NCBI RefSeq assembly: GCF_000330505.1
Contig: NW_004191842.1
Coordinates: 58,567-120,395, forward strand
Reading direction: 5' to 3'
DNA from: Entamoeba invadens IP1
Lineage: Eukaryota > Evosea > Mastigamoebida > Endamoebidae
Length of the DNA stretch: 61,829 bases
The notes under the pieces are model-generated. The model worked only from the letters and a program-made list of their open reading frames with translations. It was not told the DNA's origin and searched no databases. Shown in pieces: positions 23,908-35,843 of this stretch. The number at the start of each line of letters is the position of its first letter. The first letter of the stretch is position 1. A program made the translations under genes and the position numbers.

Positions 23908-25778
23908 GAGTACCGTGAAAAATCACTGCGGCGTGAAATATTACTGCGAATTGTTATTGTGCAAAAATGTTATTGTTGCTTATAAAACATAAATAATAAT
24001 CAACTTTGTAAAAATGTAATATAATATGGTTTTCAATTAAAACAAGGGTAAATTTGTAAAAACGAACATTCCAAACAACTTAACCTAGATATTGGTTTTA
24101 TTTTATAGTTTTTAACAATTTATAACTTATAATACAAAACAATACATCAAAACATAATAACAAAAACGAATAAATTAAAAAACGAATTTTTGAATAAATA
24201 GTCCACTCTTTAGTTTTTATAGAACTCTATTTGATTTCTCTTCAGCTAGTTGTTATTTTTTGTTGTGAATATTAAAATTATAAACTCTATTGAATAAACT
24301 TAGATTACCATTATAATCAATATGTTTTAACATAATAATAATATAGAAATGAACAGTAATATAAACTCGAATAATTTTAGATGGAATAAACGTTTCAACT
24401 TCGAAATTATTATAACATCAAAAATTGCAATACAATAAACATAAACAAAATACAAAAACAAGTTATAAACATATCATATTAATAAATTTATAAAATATAA
24501 ATTTATTTGATGATAACAAACGGTTACGAGCGTGGGATAATTCTATCAGGCGGTCTATAATTCAATCACACCAATTTAGAATCTGAATAATTTGTTGAAA
24601 TGAAAAAATTAAGTTGTTTGGGGTTCTGGTGTATTAACCCTTTTAAAATAATAATAATGTAAAATAAAATTATCCATAATTAATTGACTAGTTTAATTAT
24701 ATAATAATAATTATTAAAAAATAGTTTCACATTTAAAAAATATAATTTATTATTGTTTAATTATATTTTTTTGTAATTGTTATGTTGATGTTAATTAAAA
24801 ATACAGGTTAATTAACCATTTCACTTGTTTGTTTATTATATTTTAATTATATTCATACTTTAATAATAGTTCATTGTTTGATTTATTTGATGTAAATTGT
24901 GATTGTATTTCCACAACATTCCACAATCAAAATAGCCAGTGGTCATACAACCAACATGTCAAGTTTTTACTGAACGGTTTTAATATAACATATATTGCTA
25001 TTTAATACACAGTTATATTGTTTATTCGTTTTGTTTATAAACCATTTTTTTGTCATGGTGTGAAAGGTTAGATTATTTCTCTAAATTTTTTACTTAAAAA
25101 AATCAAAGACTTTCATAAAACATCTACAAGACATTGAGTAATGATTTTTCAAATAACAAATCATTGTGAAAGCAACTAATGAATACACTTTATACATCAT
25201 AATGAAATTATATTGTTAAGTGATTATTTGGTAACAAAAATTATGAGAACGATTTTTTATTTATAATTTTTAATCTTTAACAACAATACGATATTATGCA
25301 AAACTTTAAAGTTAAAATGTGTTCATATTTTGGCAGAGATATGTACTGTCCAATAAAATTGTATTTCATAAATTGATGTAACGGGTAAATCAATATCAAT
25401 TATTAGTACATTTATTCACAATTTAAAATTATCAAAACAAATTTTTACTTGATAAAATAATTTTTGGATATTCGAAACTATAATTTAGAATTTGTCTTTT
25501 TGTAATAACAAAAAAACCAAAAACGTTTTGTTTTTCAATTGAAAAGGAAAAAACAAAACCCTCATAGAAAGTATATAAAAACGCCATTTTTCCTCTTAGC
25601 ACAATCTGTTGACTTAGCCTCAAAAGATTTTGTAGAACAAAATTATCGTTTTTTGTTTTAACAGCCTTAAATAACAAAAATTAAACCCAAAATGTTTTAA
25701 AACCCTTAATAACATTATTTTTTGCCCAATAACAATTCGCAGTAATATTTCACGCCGCAGTGTTTTTTCACGGTACTC
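23908..25778. mobile_element. 1.87-kb TA-flanked inverted-repeat transposon
   Basis: The terminal inverted repeats are 52 bp (23908-23959 and 25727-25778), differing at only one position, starting GAGTACCGTGAAAAAT and including CACTGCGGCGTGAAATATTACTGCG. Similarity continues inward past a small indel (GCAAAAA...AATGTTATT). A TA dinucleotide flanks each end (23906-23907 and 25779-25780), as in Tc1/mariner-type transposition. The interior is AT-rich, and its longest frame (25432-25677, minus, 81 codons) matches nothing I recognise. It is probably a non-autonomous derivative; the near-perfect ends suggest recent activity. Confidence 0.88.
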
Positions 25779-25780
25779 TA

Positions 25781-26639
25781 ATAAGTTTATTTATTTTTTT
25801 CAAAAACAATTGATATGTTTTTTTGTAAACTTTGATTTAGTAAATTAATAGTTACATTTATTATTATAATGAATTTTTATTTAATTTATGTTATAAATAG
25901 TTTTCATCGTCACGACAAAGTTAAATCACCAATTTATTTTTAGCATAACATACCAAATTAAAAATATGGATTAAAAACCATTTAAATAATATTATTTATT
26001 AATCGCTCTAAATAATAAATCAATAATTGTTCTTTCATTAAAAACTCGTTTGTTTTCAACTATCGGCTATTTTTAAATCGAATAGTTTATATTAATTAAA
26101 TTATAAAAACAAATAATAAAAATTACAAAAACAGTTTCATTTTTAGATATATACAATAATTGAAAAGACCTTTATGAAGGTAAAATGTAAAGAATACGAT
26201 ATTTAACTAAAAAACAATTAAAAAAAGAATTTATTTTAATGTTTGTTATTTATATTTAAAAACAAAACTATTGATATTATTGAAAAGTTTCAAAAACCTA
26301 TAAAAACAATAAATAATAAAGACTGATAATGATGGCGACGATGATGTTGCTGATATGAGGACGGAAAGAAGACGGAGAAGACGGAGAAGATAAAATGGAG
26401 AATATGCAAATTTAATCAGCTCATCGAACATAATTATGGATCTTGTATTTTAAATGAATATTAGTTCAACTTTCGTTGTTTTCTATTGTAATTTATATGA
26501 AAAAGCCTAAAAATAATTAATTTTAAATAGAATATCTAAAAATATAAGTCAAAAACTCACATTTTTTTATTCCCAAAAGTGCATTATAGGGTTTTCCTTT
26601 TTCTTTATACACAAGGAAAAGATTGTAAAAAGTTAAAAA
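25781..26639. other. Intergenic, AT-rich, small GACGGAGAA repeat
   Basis: AT-rich spacer. At about 26359-26390 there is a short tandem GACGGARAA-type repeat of about three units. The 5' end of the interrupted MULE may start near the end of this stretch, but no terminal repeat was seen. Confidence 0.4.
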
Positions 26640-27257
26640 TGACTTGTTTTTGTTCTGGAAGTTCTACCAAAATCGACAAGGGATTGATCATTTACAACCA
26701 TTTTATCACACCCCTATAATCATTGTCAATTGCCTATAATATCAGCGTTGTGTAAAGACGTTAATAATCATACACAAGTTATCGCTTTTGGATTTATTAG
26801 GCACCGTTTTACTTCGTATTATACTGATTTTCTATCTTTTATCAGATGTCGTCATTCAAATGTTGAATGTTTTATTGTCGATAGATCAGCACCAGAATCT
26901 TCTGCCATTCAAAAAGTTTTTCCAGGTGTTAAAATTGTGTATTGTTATAGACATATTCGTCGCAATATAATTACCGCGTTTGGAAAACACTCAGAAATGT
27001 TGAAACGTTATGAAAGGCTAATTCGTGGTGAAATCAACAGTGTTGATTTTTTGAATTATATTTCTCTTTACAAATGTGAAGATTCTGAAATAAAACTTAA
27101 AGGTAAATTGGTCGAAAACATTGAGTTATTTAAAGAATTTATTGATTATTGTGAAACTGGTAAACAACATTCAACAAATACTATTATGGCATCAGAAAAA
27201 AAAGAAATTTCTTTAACAACTTGAAGCAACAAAATTTAGTTGGTTACCTGAATTTAA
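26640..27257 (+). pseudogene. MULE transposase, 5' portion, interrupted by a second MULE
   Basis: Core of a Mutator-like transposase. The long frame at 26730-27224 reads VIAFGFIRHRFTSYYTDFLSFIR, ECFIVDRSAPESSAIQKVF and IVYCYRHIRRNI, that is, the second catalytic Asp context and the downstream C/H motif of the MULE domain. Just before it, other frames give HTPIIIVN and ISALCKD. After GKQHSTNTIMASEK a one-base shift leads into NFFNNLKQQNLVGYLNL, which is cut at 27257 by the element at 27258-30103 and resumes at 30114. It was already frameshifted, or decayed after the interruption. It is a different MULE lineage from the element inside it. Confidence 0.8.
27248..27257. repeat. Target-site duplication, left copy
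   Basis: CTGAATTTAA directly abuts the left terminal repeat. The counterpart CTTAATTTAC at 30104-30113 matches 8 of 10. A 9-10 bp duplication is usual for Mutator-like elements. Confidence 0.65.
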
Positions 27258-30103
27258 GGTGAATAAGATTTAAACCCAAACCCAACACGTATACATTTGT
27301 TAATATAGTTAATTTTTAATACAACTAATTAGAAACAATTTTACACCAAAAAACTATATTATATAATTATGTTTACTATTAAGAAACAATTAAAAAGACA
27401 AAAAATAATGGTTAAAATATGTATTAGTTATTAAAAAAATGGAAAATAATACAATTTATTCAAAAATCATATCAAGTAAAAAAATATAAAAATTAATTAA
27501 AATCAATTAATAATAATCAAAAATCACTAAATGTAAAAACTTGAATATAAATATTATTTTTTTGTTGAAATTATGATTTTGAAGATGCTTGTTCATGATA
27601 CAAAAAATGTATTTAAAATGATATAGTAATGGTTCTTTTATCTTTAAAAACAACCCTATATTAATATTTTATTACTTGTTATCAAATTAATTCCAACAAT
27701 TTCAATGACTTTACTACAGACAAACGATGTTTATTTTAAAGGACTTCAAGAACAACACAAAGTTCCACAAATGTCATTGTGGAACACGTTGTCATCACTA
27801 CAAAGTAACGATCTTCAGGCAAAAAACATTTTAAACTTGTATAGATCCATTGAAATACTCATTTTGTGTGTTTTTAAACAACAACCCACTATAACACACA
27901 GGTTGTATTCGGTAAATGACAAAATTGTTAAAGGATTGTATGACATGCTTGGGGAAACAATTGATGGTTCTTGTACAAAAGAAATAAAACGATTTTGTTA
28001 TACATTAACTGACACATTTACAATTCAAATTTATGCTGCAACACATACTCGCTCCGACTCTCCTAAACAAATTTATAATTGTAAGTCTGTTGGTTGCAAT
28101 TCTTCTATAGTTGTTTTCATATTTGAACAAAAGTACCTATTTATTTACTACAATCCATGGCACATTGATCACTCGGAAACAACAATATCAAAAGGTCAAC
28201 ATTTTTTTAATTTGATAAAAAACAAATTCTACTTCGAGATGCAAAAGAATAAGTTAGTACGCAACTTTAAAGCTAAACCATGGTTTTACATACAATCCTC
28301 AAATACTTTATGATATTCGTAAAAGAGCATATGAAGATCAAACCATCAAACAGGCAAATCAGCTTAATATATACCTAAATTCCCTTTCAGATTTTTCAAC
28401 TGTGTTATTCGTGGACACTCAAAGAAGATTTGTAGGATGTTTTTGCCTCAACATGCTATCAGTTAACGAATACGATAATTGATGTCTTGTCATAGATGAC
28501 ACACACTGCACAAATAAATTTTCCAAACCTTTATTCGTTGTTGTTTTTAAAAAGAATGATATAACAAGATTGTTGTCATTTGAGTTTTTACGTGACGCAT
28601 CCAAACAAGCGTTTGAGCAATATTTAAAAGAACTTAAACAGCAACTTGATTTAAGATGTTTATCTCCCTTTGGGTTTTCATGTGAACGGTCTAAAGCAAA
28701 ATAATCAGCACCATATTCAGTATTTGGTCAACAGACAAAGATAAGACACTGCTTGTTACACATAAATGACAATTTAGAAAAGCTTTTTTCATATGATGAT
28801 GAAATTATATATTTGTTTGATTCACTTTTTAAAGAAAGTGTTGATAGTGAGAAAGCGGAGGCGTTGTTCTTAGCGAAACTAACATTGTTGATTTCTTCAG
28901 AAGACATACGGTCAAATAAAATTTCGAATACAATAACATTATTGAATCACGAAGAGTATTCTGATTTTTTAAAACTTGCGTTGTCATCTGATTCAATTCC
29001 AGATAAAAACATTAATAATCGATTTGACAAGTTTAAAGTTCTTTAAACACTTTTTGATATAAAACACACTTTTATGCCTTCTCAAGTATGTCAAGAGCTG
29101 TATTCAGCCTCAAATTTAGCAGAAGGTTTTTTCACATGCAAAAGCACCAATACATGGTCGAATTCCAACAATATTGGAAGCGGCAAAGGCTTTTGTATTG
29201 TACACACACCAACTCCAAACAAACAAAAATACACTTTCTGAAGAACAGATGAATGCTCTCAAACTGCTGGTCCCAATTAATGTCTTACCCAAACTTACTT
29301 CAAAAACAGTTGATTTACTTTTGGACAGCTTTGATACGTTTATTCGTACGAGTAAATGTTCGTTGGGTAATGGATGTAATTGTGAATGTGAAATGTATTT
29401 TGAAACGGAGATTCCTCGTTGTCATATGATATACTTCAGAAAAAGAGGAGGTGATGTGTTTGTTGACCCGCATTGTCCACTTAGATACTACATAAATATC
29501 AGGGGTAAAACACGACTAATCGTGAAGGGTCCTTGTTCTGCACCACTTTTTACTCAAGATGATTTTGCAAAAAAATGTTTAATTATCGAAAATATAGTTA
29601 CTATTCATGAAGTTAAAGTCGTTTCTGATAATAACACTTTGAATGAGAATGATGTCAAAAAGAAAATGTTTGATTTAACCCGCAATTTGAGGAGAAAAAC
29701 TGTGTTCAAAAAAGTCGTTGGTTTTGTTGAAGAAATTGACAAATTACGAGAAGACAAAACGGGATATGAAAATGACGAAGTAAAAGACCCTTTGGTTATA
29801 GCGTGTGCAGGAAAGAAAAAAAACTAAAACTTCAAAGAATGTCGATGAATCATTGTCAATAAAACGCAAAAAAACAAAAACAAGAAAAAAAGAACAAATC
29901 AAAGATTTTTAAAAAACCAAAAAAATGATTGATTTTTTTACAAGTTAAAAATATTTCTTGTTGTCTTTTTAATTGTTTCTTAATAGTAAACATAATTATA
30001 TAATATAGTTTTTTGGTGTAAAATTGTTTCTATTAGTTGTATTAAAAATTAACTATATTAACAAATGTATACGTGTTGGGTTTGGGTTTAAATCTTATTC
30101 ACC
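27258..30103. mobile_element. MULE with about 143-bp terminal inverted repeats
   Basis: 2846-bp element. The left end 27258-27401 and right end 29961-30103 are inverted copies that are virtually identical (one single-base indel seen), starting GGTGAATAAGATTTAAACCC. It is flanked by a near-matching 10-bp direct repeat and sits inside another MULE gene, whose reading continues on the far side. It contains a decayed transposase gene (27705-29827). The ends look younger than the coding region, which is consistent with mobilisation in trans. Confidence 0.92.
27705..29827 (+). pseudogene. MULE transposase of the nested element
   Basis: Plus-strand transposase in four main open pieces. 27705-28313 contains a zinc-binding-like C..C...H..H region (YNCKSVGCNSS, YNPWHIDHSE). 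About 28310-28700 has VIDDTHCTNKFSKPLFVVVF (first catalytic Asp context), interrupted by TGA just before CLVIDD and by TAA after SCERSKAK. 28753-29046 follows IRHCLLHINDNL (C/H motif). 29174-29827 holds a SWIM-type zinc finger, CECEMYFETEIPRCHMIY (CxC...CxH), and a basic tail. The domain order (zinc finger, MULE core, SWIM) is that of a full-length Mutator transposase. Stops and shifts make it inactive as assembled. Confidence 0.82.
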
Positions 30104-30175
30104 CTTAATTTACTGGTAAATGACTTCGATTTACAAACATGTGTGAAGATTTTTGGACCATAAAGTCAACAGAGA
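30104..30175 (+). pseudogene. MULE transposase, 3' continuation after nested element
   Basis: After the right target duplication the interrupted host MULE resumes with LVNDFDLQTCVKIFGP before a stop, then the sequence runs into the assembly gap. Joining 27256 to 30114 gives an uninterrupted reading of about 40 codons across the site, which supports the nesting. The rest of this gene is lost in or beyond the gap. Confidence 0.6.
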
Positions 30176-30275
30176 NNNNNNNNNNNNNNNNNNNNNNNNN
30201 NNNNNNNNNNNNNNNNNNNNNNNNNNNNNNNNNNNNNNNNNNNNNNNNNNNNNNNNNNNNNNNNNNNNNNNNNNN
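30176..30275. other. Assembly gap (100 N)
   Basis: Run of exactly 100 N at the far side of the nested MULEs. Repeats probably caused the break, and the true length is unknown. Confidence 0.99.
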
Positions 30276-31055
30276 TATGATTTATTATTATAAAAGCAAA
30301 GTTAACATTTTCGCTTTTTATTTCCCGATTATTTATATTATTTAACTTCAATAAAACATAATATTAATACTAAAAAGTTATATTAGAATGTGAGCAAATA
30401 ACCGGGATTATTTACATTTATATTTCTATTTTAAATTGCTGCTGCTCAACACTACCACCCCGATTTTTATTTCAAATGGACAATAATTTTTACCATTTAA
30501 CCCAAACTTGTCGTTTAAGTAAAACTTGTCATACTTATTGTTTGATTTATTTTCTAATGATTTTTTTGAAATTATTATTCTTAAATAGTTAATTGTCACA
30601 AATGTTTTAATAACATGTTATACCTTTATTGTTAGTATACTTCTTAATATAAATAAAAAACAACATTGAAATTTGAATAAATTCTTTAATAATACATCTT
30701 GTTAATTTAAAAAATAAATATTCTCAAAATATTATGTTTATATTTAAATAATATATTATTTAAAATAATATAATATATTATATTATATTATAAATCAATA
30801 GAAAATAATAAACAAAAAATCAATGAATAACACGAATCATATTGTTTGTAATAACATTTAAATTATTCAACATCAAAACAACATTCTTATTTATTTTTAA
30901 CAATAATTGGAATGATAACCAAAAATAAAATATAATAAATTAATAATTTCAAATGTTTTAATTTTTGATTTGATTTATAATGCCAAGATTATATACAGCA
31001 AAACTAAAACGTGTGTTTTTTACTTTAAAAAAATCTAGATAATTCAAAAATAATA
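30276..31055. other. Intergenic, upstream of intact TMK
   Basis: AT-rich DNA with an alternating ATATTAT block near 30750-30790. AATTCA at 31041-31046, ten bases before the TMK start codon, resembles the Entamoeba initiator element (AAAAATTCA); that would give a very short 5' leader, as is usual there. No other feature was seen. Confidence 0.4.
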
Positions 31056-34000
31056 ATGATTCATCAATTAAACATTGTATCACTTTTATTGTTTTTGATT
31101 GGTGTGTCCTCTGAAAAATGTGAAGCTGGTTATTATCAAAGTGATGGTAAATGCGTTGAGTGTAAAAATGGATATTATTCAGTTGGAGGGACTGTTGTCG
31201 AATGCACAAAATGTGACGAATTGTGTGCGATTTGCGATAAAACAAATGGGAATTGCACAAGTTGTGTTAGTGGGTGTAGCTTCATCGGCCGTAGCTGCTT
31301 GTTGTGTCCAGCTGGGTATTATTCACCTGGTGGAACACAATCATGCACATTGTGTCGGGCTGGTTATTACTCGCTTGGTGGTGCTTCTGTGTGTTCAAGT
31401 TGTGATTCTACATGTGATAGTTGTGATAGAACAAATGGCAACTGCACAACATGTAATTCTGGTTATATATTGACGGATGGCAGATGCACACCATGTCGGG
31501 CGGGGACGATTCAAAATGGCGATATGTGTGTGGAGTGTCCAACTAACTATTACTCACCAAGCGGTTCCATTTCATGTAGAAAGTGTGACACGACGTGTGT
31601 GACATGCAATTCAACAAATGGGTATTGCACATCGTGTCAAGGTGGATATGCCACCAACAACAAAGTGTGTACAATGTGTGCAAGTGGGTATTACGAGCAC
31701 AATAACGCATGCAAACAATGTGAGAATGGGATGTATTCGTCAACAAGTGGGATCACTGCATGCACGCCGTGTCAGGGTGGGTATTACAGTCTGATTGGGT
31801 ATTCTGGGTGTGTACATTGTGATGATGTGTGTGGTGATCACTGTGATGCTGCAAGTGGGAAGTGTCTGAGTTGCATAAGTGGATATGTCTTACAACCAAC
31901 GGGAGAGTGTGTTGGATGTGAAGGTGGGCAATATGCAAATGCAGCAACTAACAGCTGCAAGTTGTGTGCTGCTGGAACGTATTCAGAGCAGAATGCAACT
32001 TCATGCACAAGTTGTGGTGATGGGACGTATTCCAAAGAAGGTGCCACCAGCTGTACCGCATGTGCATCTGTTTGCAACACTTGTGACAAAACAACTGGTG
32101 TGTGTCTGACATGCTATTCAGGGTATCAACTGAATGCTTTGCAGAGCTGTGAGATATGCCGACGTGGGACATACTCATATGGCAAAAAATGTGTTGAATG
32201 TGAAGAGATGAAATACCAAAGTAAAGAGGGGCAGTCCCTCTGTCTTGCCTGCAATACAAACTGTGCGTCGTGTGACAAAACAAATGGAAAGTGCACCACA
32301 TGCAAAGCTGGATATGGTTACGACAGTGGAAGTTGCACGGTGTGTCGCGATGGCTACTATTCCACAGGCGGGACTGATGGTTGCATGTCGTGTCCAGTTG
32401 TTTGTGATAAATGCATCAGAGAGAGTGGCGCGTGCTCGTTGTGTTTTTCTGGGTTTAAGAAAGTTGGAGGTGAATGTACATCATGTGCATCAAATGGGAA
32501 TTGCAATTCGTGTGATTCAAACGAAAATGAGAGCAGCCGGGTGTGTGTCGAATGCACTGAGAATTACTATTTAAATGATAAAGACAACAGCTGCAACTTG
32601 TGCAACACAATTGATGTCAGCTGTGTAAAATGTTCACGAAGTGCAAAGGTGTGTGTTGCATGCAAAGAAGACTTTGTGACAGATGGCACTTCGTGTTACA
32701 AATGTGGTGCAAGCGAAGTCAAAATCGACACACAAAGCTGCATGAAATGTTATGACGCCATCAACAACTGCAACGATTGCACTTTCACAAACACCACCTT
32801 TGTGTGTGTTAGATGTTTTGCGCCATATGCGGTGTCAACTAACAGCAAGTCGTGTGTGTTGGGTTACACTGAGGGTAGTTATTACAACTACGACACAAAG
32901 ACATCAACATTGAATTATGATAATTGTGTGAGACAGGTGAACACAACGTGTATACGATGCAAAAACACTCTGCTTGTCAACGGAAGTTGCATTGGTGTTG
33001 ACAGTAATTGCAAAAAACACTCGACAACGACGTGTGATGTGTGTGCGACAGAAGTTATCACAACAGCAAACTGTGGAGAAACCACAAATAACTGCAAATA
33101 CACAAAAGTTGTGAGTGGTGTTGGTGAGTGTCTCCAATGCAAAAGTGACGAGCTGTGTGGACTGCAACAGCAGCACTGCGCAATGTCAAACAACTTATTT
33201 TGTTATTTGGCAGTAACTGGATATTCTTCAACAACAAATGGAATTTTGGAGTGTGTGGGTGGCAGTCTTTGTATTCAAATCGGCAACGATGAAATTGATT
33301 ATAAGTGTGCAAATCCATATGTGTTTGATGGCAAATACAAATGTCATGACGATGTCAAATGCAGCATAATGAAGTCGAGTGATTGTGTTGGATGCACCAC
33401 AAATCACCACATTGAAGACTACACGTGCACACAAAACACAATTGCAAACTGTGAAATTCAAAACAAAGACATTTGCATCAAATGCGATGCAACAACAATC
33501 ACATCAGATGGGAAGTGTTACTCAACTGGCAGTGTCGACTGTGCTGTGTTTGATGGTGTGTGCAAGAATTGTGCAGCAGACAAGTACAAAACACTTGAGA
33601 GGTGTGAGTTGATAGAAACACAACTCCCATCATGCCAGTTTGTTATTGGAGAACACTGCGCTGAGTGTCAAACCAAGCACAATTTGATCAACGGCATTTG
33701 TGTGACAAACACACAACAAAACACAACAAACAATTATTTTAAATCCATTTCAAATCAATTGCAAAACACACAACAAAAAAATTATAAAAGTGGCACCAAA
33801 ACGTTATTGAAATTGGAAGAAAACGACGCGTCGAATTGCATTGAAAAATGTTCAAAGGGATGTTTGCGATGTGCTGCCACGTATTATATACAAAATGGTG
33901 CTTGTGTGCAGTGCGAGTACCCCTGCATACACTGCTCCAATTTGACATTCTGCACAAAGTGTGACCAATACTCGTATCCAAACACAAATGGCATTTGCAC

Positions 34001-35843
34001 AACTCTTGGAGAAATCATTACAACATGCTTGGCAATGATGCCAAATTACGATGGATGCGCTATTTGCAAAGATGGTTACAAAAGATCCACCGATGGCAAA
34101 AGTTGTGACAAATGCGATGAGTCGTGTGCAACGTGTGATGTCTTTGGCAATTGCATTGACTGCAACAACACATTCTATCGAATCGATACAAGTGAAAAAT
34201 ACTGCAGACCACAAAGTGAGTTAGTTGGATGTGTTAATTCGAGTACTTGTGGCTGCTTGATATGTGAAGATGAGTATTATTTAAATACAAATAAATGTGA
34301 AAAATGTGATGACAACTGCACACTCTGCACATCACTGAATGAGTGCACATATTGTGTTGCAACACACATTTTAGTCGATTCACAGTGTGTTCATTTTTCA
34401 ACTGTTTCAAATTGTATTTCTGCATCTGACAACAAGTGCGCGCAATGTGCTGACAACTACAAAGTCAATACAAAAGGCACTCAATGCGACAAAAAGACGA
34501 ACTATGGCTTGGACGTTGTTCTTCCTGTTGTCCTGACATTATTATTTTTGGTATTTCTTTCTGTAGTGATATATACAATTTTTTATCTTTTTAATAAAAA
34601 GCAGAAGAAAGACAGAGAAAAAGGAATATGTGTATTTTCGATGAAAAAATCGAATATTCCAATGAAAGTACTTGGAAACAAAATTTTGACAAATAAGACT
34701 GAAATTTGTTTTAATGAAGTTGATGATTTTGAAGATTTGCTTAAAGTCAATGTTGAAAGTCGTGAACTTGTTTGTGTTGAAAACTCTTCAAAAGATGTTT
34801 TAAAAATTCAAATCACAACACAAAACATTTCACAAAAGTACGCAATAAGAACAGAACCAAAAATAGTGACTTTAAAAAAAGGATTTGCATGTGAATTTGA
34901 AGTCTATATAACGCCATATTGTTGTCTTAATTTGAATGACAAAGTTGCTATCATATCATTGAATTTGAACACAGGATTGTCTTCAACATCTTTTGTTGGT
35001 ATAAGTGCCAAAACAGAAAACTCTACACATTTAGATTACGATGAGTTGTTAGAAGACAAGAAACTTGGTGAAGGATCTTTTGGCATTGTGTATAAAGGAA
35101 ATTACAGAGGAAATATTGTTGCAATTAAAAAGATGAAACAAATTGACAATTCATTAGATGACAATTCGATTGATGAATTTACAAAGGAAGTTGAAATGCT
35201 TGACAAATTCCGCAGTGAGTATATCATTCATTTTTATGGTGCGGTGTTTATACCAAGCAAGGTATGTATGGTCACCGAATTTGCACCATTTGGCAGTTTA
35301 CAAGACTTAATTAAAAACAAAACAAGTGAAGAAGTTGAATTGAAAATGAGGGTTAAAATGATAGTAGATGCGGCAAAGGGAATATCATATTTACACGAAA
35401 ATGGGATTTTACACAGAGATATCAAACCAGACAACATTCTTGTGTTATCACTCGATTCAAATGAAAACGTGAATGCAAAATTAACTGACTTTGGGTCAAG
35501 TAGAAATATCAATTTGTTAATGACAAATATGACATTTACAAAAGGTGTTGGAACACCAAAGTATATGGCGCCTGAAGTTTTAAAACAAGAGAAATACACC
35601 AAAAGTGCCGATATTTTTTCGTTTGGAATAACAATCTATGAAGTGGTTGGGTGGTGTAAAGCATATCCAACAGAGACTTTCAAGTTTCCATGGAAAATTG
35701 CGGAGTTTGTGATGTCAGGAAAGCGACTCGAAAGACGTGAAAATATACCCGTCAATTTGTATGAAATTATTCAAGCGTGTTGGGTTCGAGAAAAAGCAAA
35801 CAGAGTCTCCATTGATGAAATAGTTAATATGCTAATAATATGA
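31056..35843 (+). CDS. Transmembrane receptor kinase (TMK), intact
   Basis: The only fully intact TMK in the window, 1595 residues. The signal peptide is LNIVSLLLFLIGVSS. The ectodomain, to about residue 1145, is a long run of furin/EGF-like cysteine repeats (CxxC about every 7-15 residues, e.g. CDKTNGNCTSC, GYYSPGGTQSC). The membrane helix is at about 1151-1180 (VVLPVVLTLLFLVFLSVVIY) followed by basic residues. A cysteine-poor linker (about 1195-1325) contains FACEFEVYI. The TKL kinase from about 1334 has LGEGSFGIVYKG, VAIKKMK, HRDIKPDN at about 1452, DFGSSRN, YMAPEVL, and a complete C-lobe. All catalytic residues are present. It should act at the plasma membrane, coupling extracellular binding to phosphorylation; the ligand is unknown. 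Its cysteine-rich coding DNA is less AT-rich than its neighbours. It converges with the TMK on the other strand. Confidence 0.95.
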   Translation: MIHQLNIVSLLLFLIGVSSEKCEAGYYQSDGKCVECKNGYYSVGGTVVECTKCDELCAICDKTNGNCTSCVSGCSFIGRSCLLCPAGYYSPGGTQSCTLCRAGYYSLGGASVCSSCDSTCDSCDRTNGNCTTCNSGYILTDGRCTPCRAGTIQNGDMCVECPTNYYSPSGSISCRKCDTTCVTCNSTNGYCTSCQGGYATNNKVCTMCASGYYEHNNACKQCENGMYSSTSGITACTPCQGGYYSLIGYSGCVHCDDVCGDHCDAASGKCLSCISGYVLQPTGECVGCEGGQYANAATNSCKLCAAGTYSEQNATSCTSCGDGTYSKEGATSCTACASVCNTCDKTTGVCLTCYSGYQLNALQSCEICRRGTYSYGKKCVECEEMKYQSKEGQSLCLACNTNCASCDKTNGKCTTCKAGYGYDSGSCTVCRDGYYSTGGTDGCMSCPVVCDKCIRESGACSLCFSGFKKVGGECTSCASNGNCNSCDSNENESSRVCVECTENYYLNDKDNSCNLCNTIDVSCVKCSRSAKVCVACKEDFVTDGTSCYKCGASEVKIDTQSCMKCYDAINNCNDCTFTNTTFVCVRCFAPYAVSTNSKSCVLGYTEGSYYNYDTKTSTLNYDNCVRQVNTTCIRCKNTLLVNGSCIGVDSNCKKHSTTTCDVCATEVITTANCGETTNNCKYTKVVSGVGECLQCKSDELCGLQQQHCAMSNNLFCYLAVTGYSSTTNGILECVGGSLCIQIGNDEIDYKCANPYVFDGKYKCHDDVKCSIMKSSDCVGCTTNHHIEDYTCTQNTIANCEIQNKDICIKCDATTITSDGKCYSTGSVDCAVFDGVCKNCAADKYKTLERCELIETQLPSCQFVIGEHCAECQTKHNLINGICVTNTQQNTTNNYFKSISNQLQNTQQKNYKSGTKTLLKLEENDASNCIEKCSKGCLRCAATYYIQNGACVQCEYPCIHCSNLTFCTKCDQYSYPNTNGICTTLGEIITTCLAMMPNYDGCAICKDGYKRSTDGKSCDKCDESCATCDVFGNCIDCNNTFYRIDTSEKYCRPQSELVGCVNSSTCGCLICEDEYYLNTNKCEKCDDNCTLCTSLNECTYCVATHILVDSQCVHFSTVSNCISASDNKCAQCADNYKVNTKGTQCDKKTNYGLDVVLPVVLTLLFLVFLSVVIYTIFYLFNKKQKKDREKGICVFSMKKSNIPMKVLGNKILTNKTEICFNEVDDFEDLLKVNVESRELVCVENSSKDVLKIQITTQNISQKYAIRTEPKIVTLKKGFACEFEVYITPYCCLNLNDKVAIISLNLNTGLSSTSFVGISAKTENSTHLDYDELLEDKKLGEGSFGIVYKGNYRGNIVAIKKMKQIDNSLDDNSIDEFTKEVEMLDKFRSEYIIHFYGAVFIPSKVCMVTEFAPFGSLQDLIKNKTSEEVELKMRVKMIVDAAKGISYLHENGILHRDIKPDNILVLSLDSNENVNAKLTDFGSSRNINLLMTNMTFTKGVGTPKYMAPEVLKQEKYTKSADIFSFGITIYEVVGWCKAYPTETFKFPWKIAEFVMSGKRLERRENIPVNLYEIIQACWVREKANRVSIDEIVNMLII

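Noticed and set aside
26359..26390. Short GACGGAGAA tandem as a minisatellite
   Set aside because: Only about three imperfect units; too little to call.
31543..34425. Many antisense His/Cys-rich frames that look like zinc-binding peptides
   Set aside because: The His and Thr runs are the complement of the TGT/GTG-rich cysteine repeats of the TMK; they are not independent genes.
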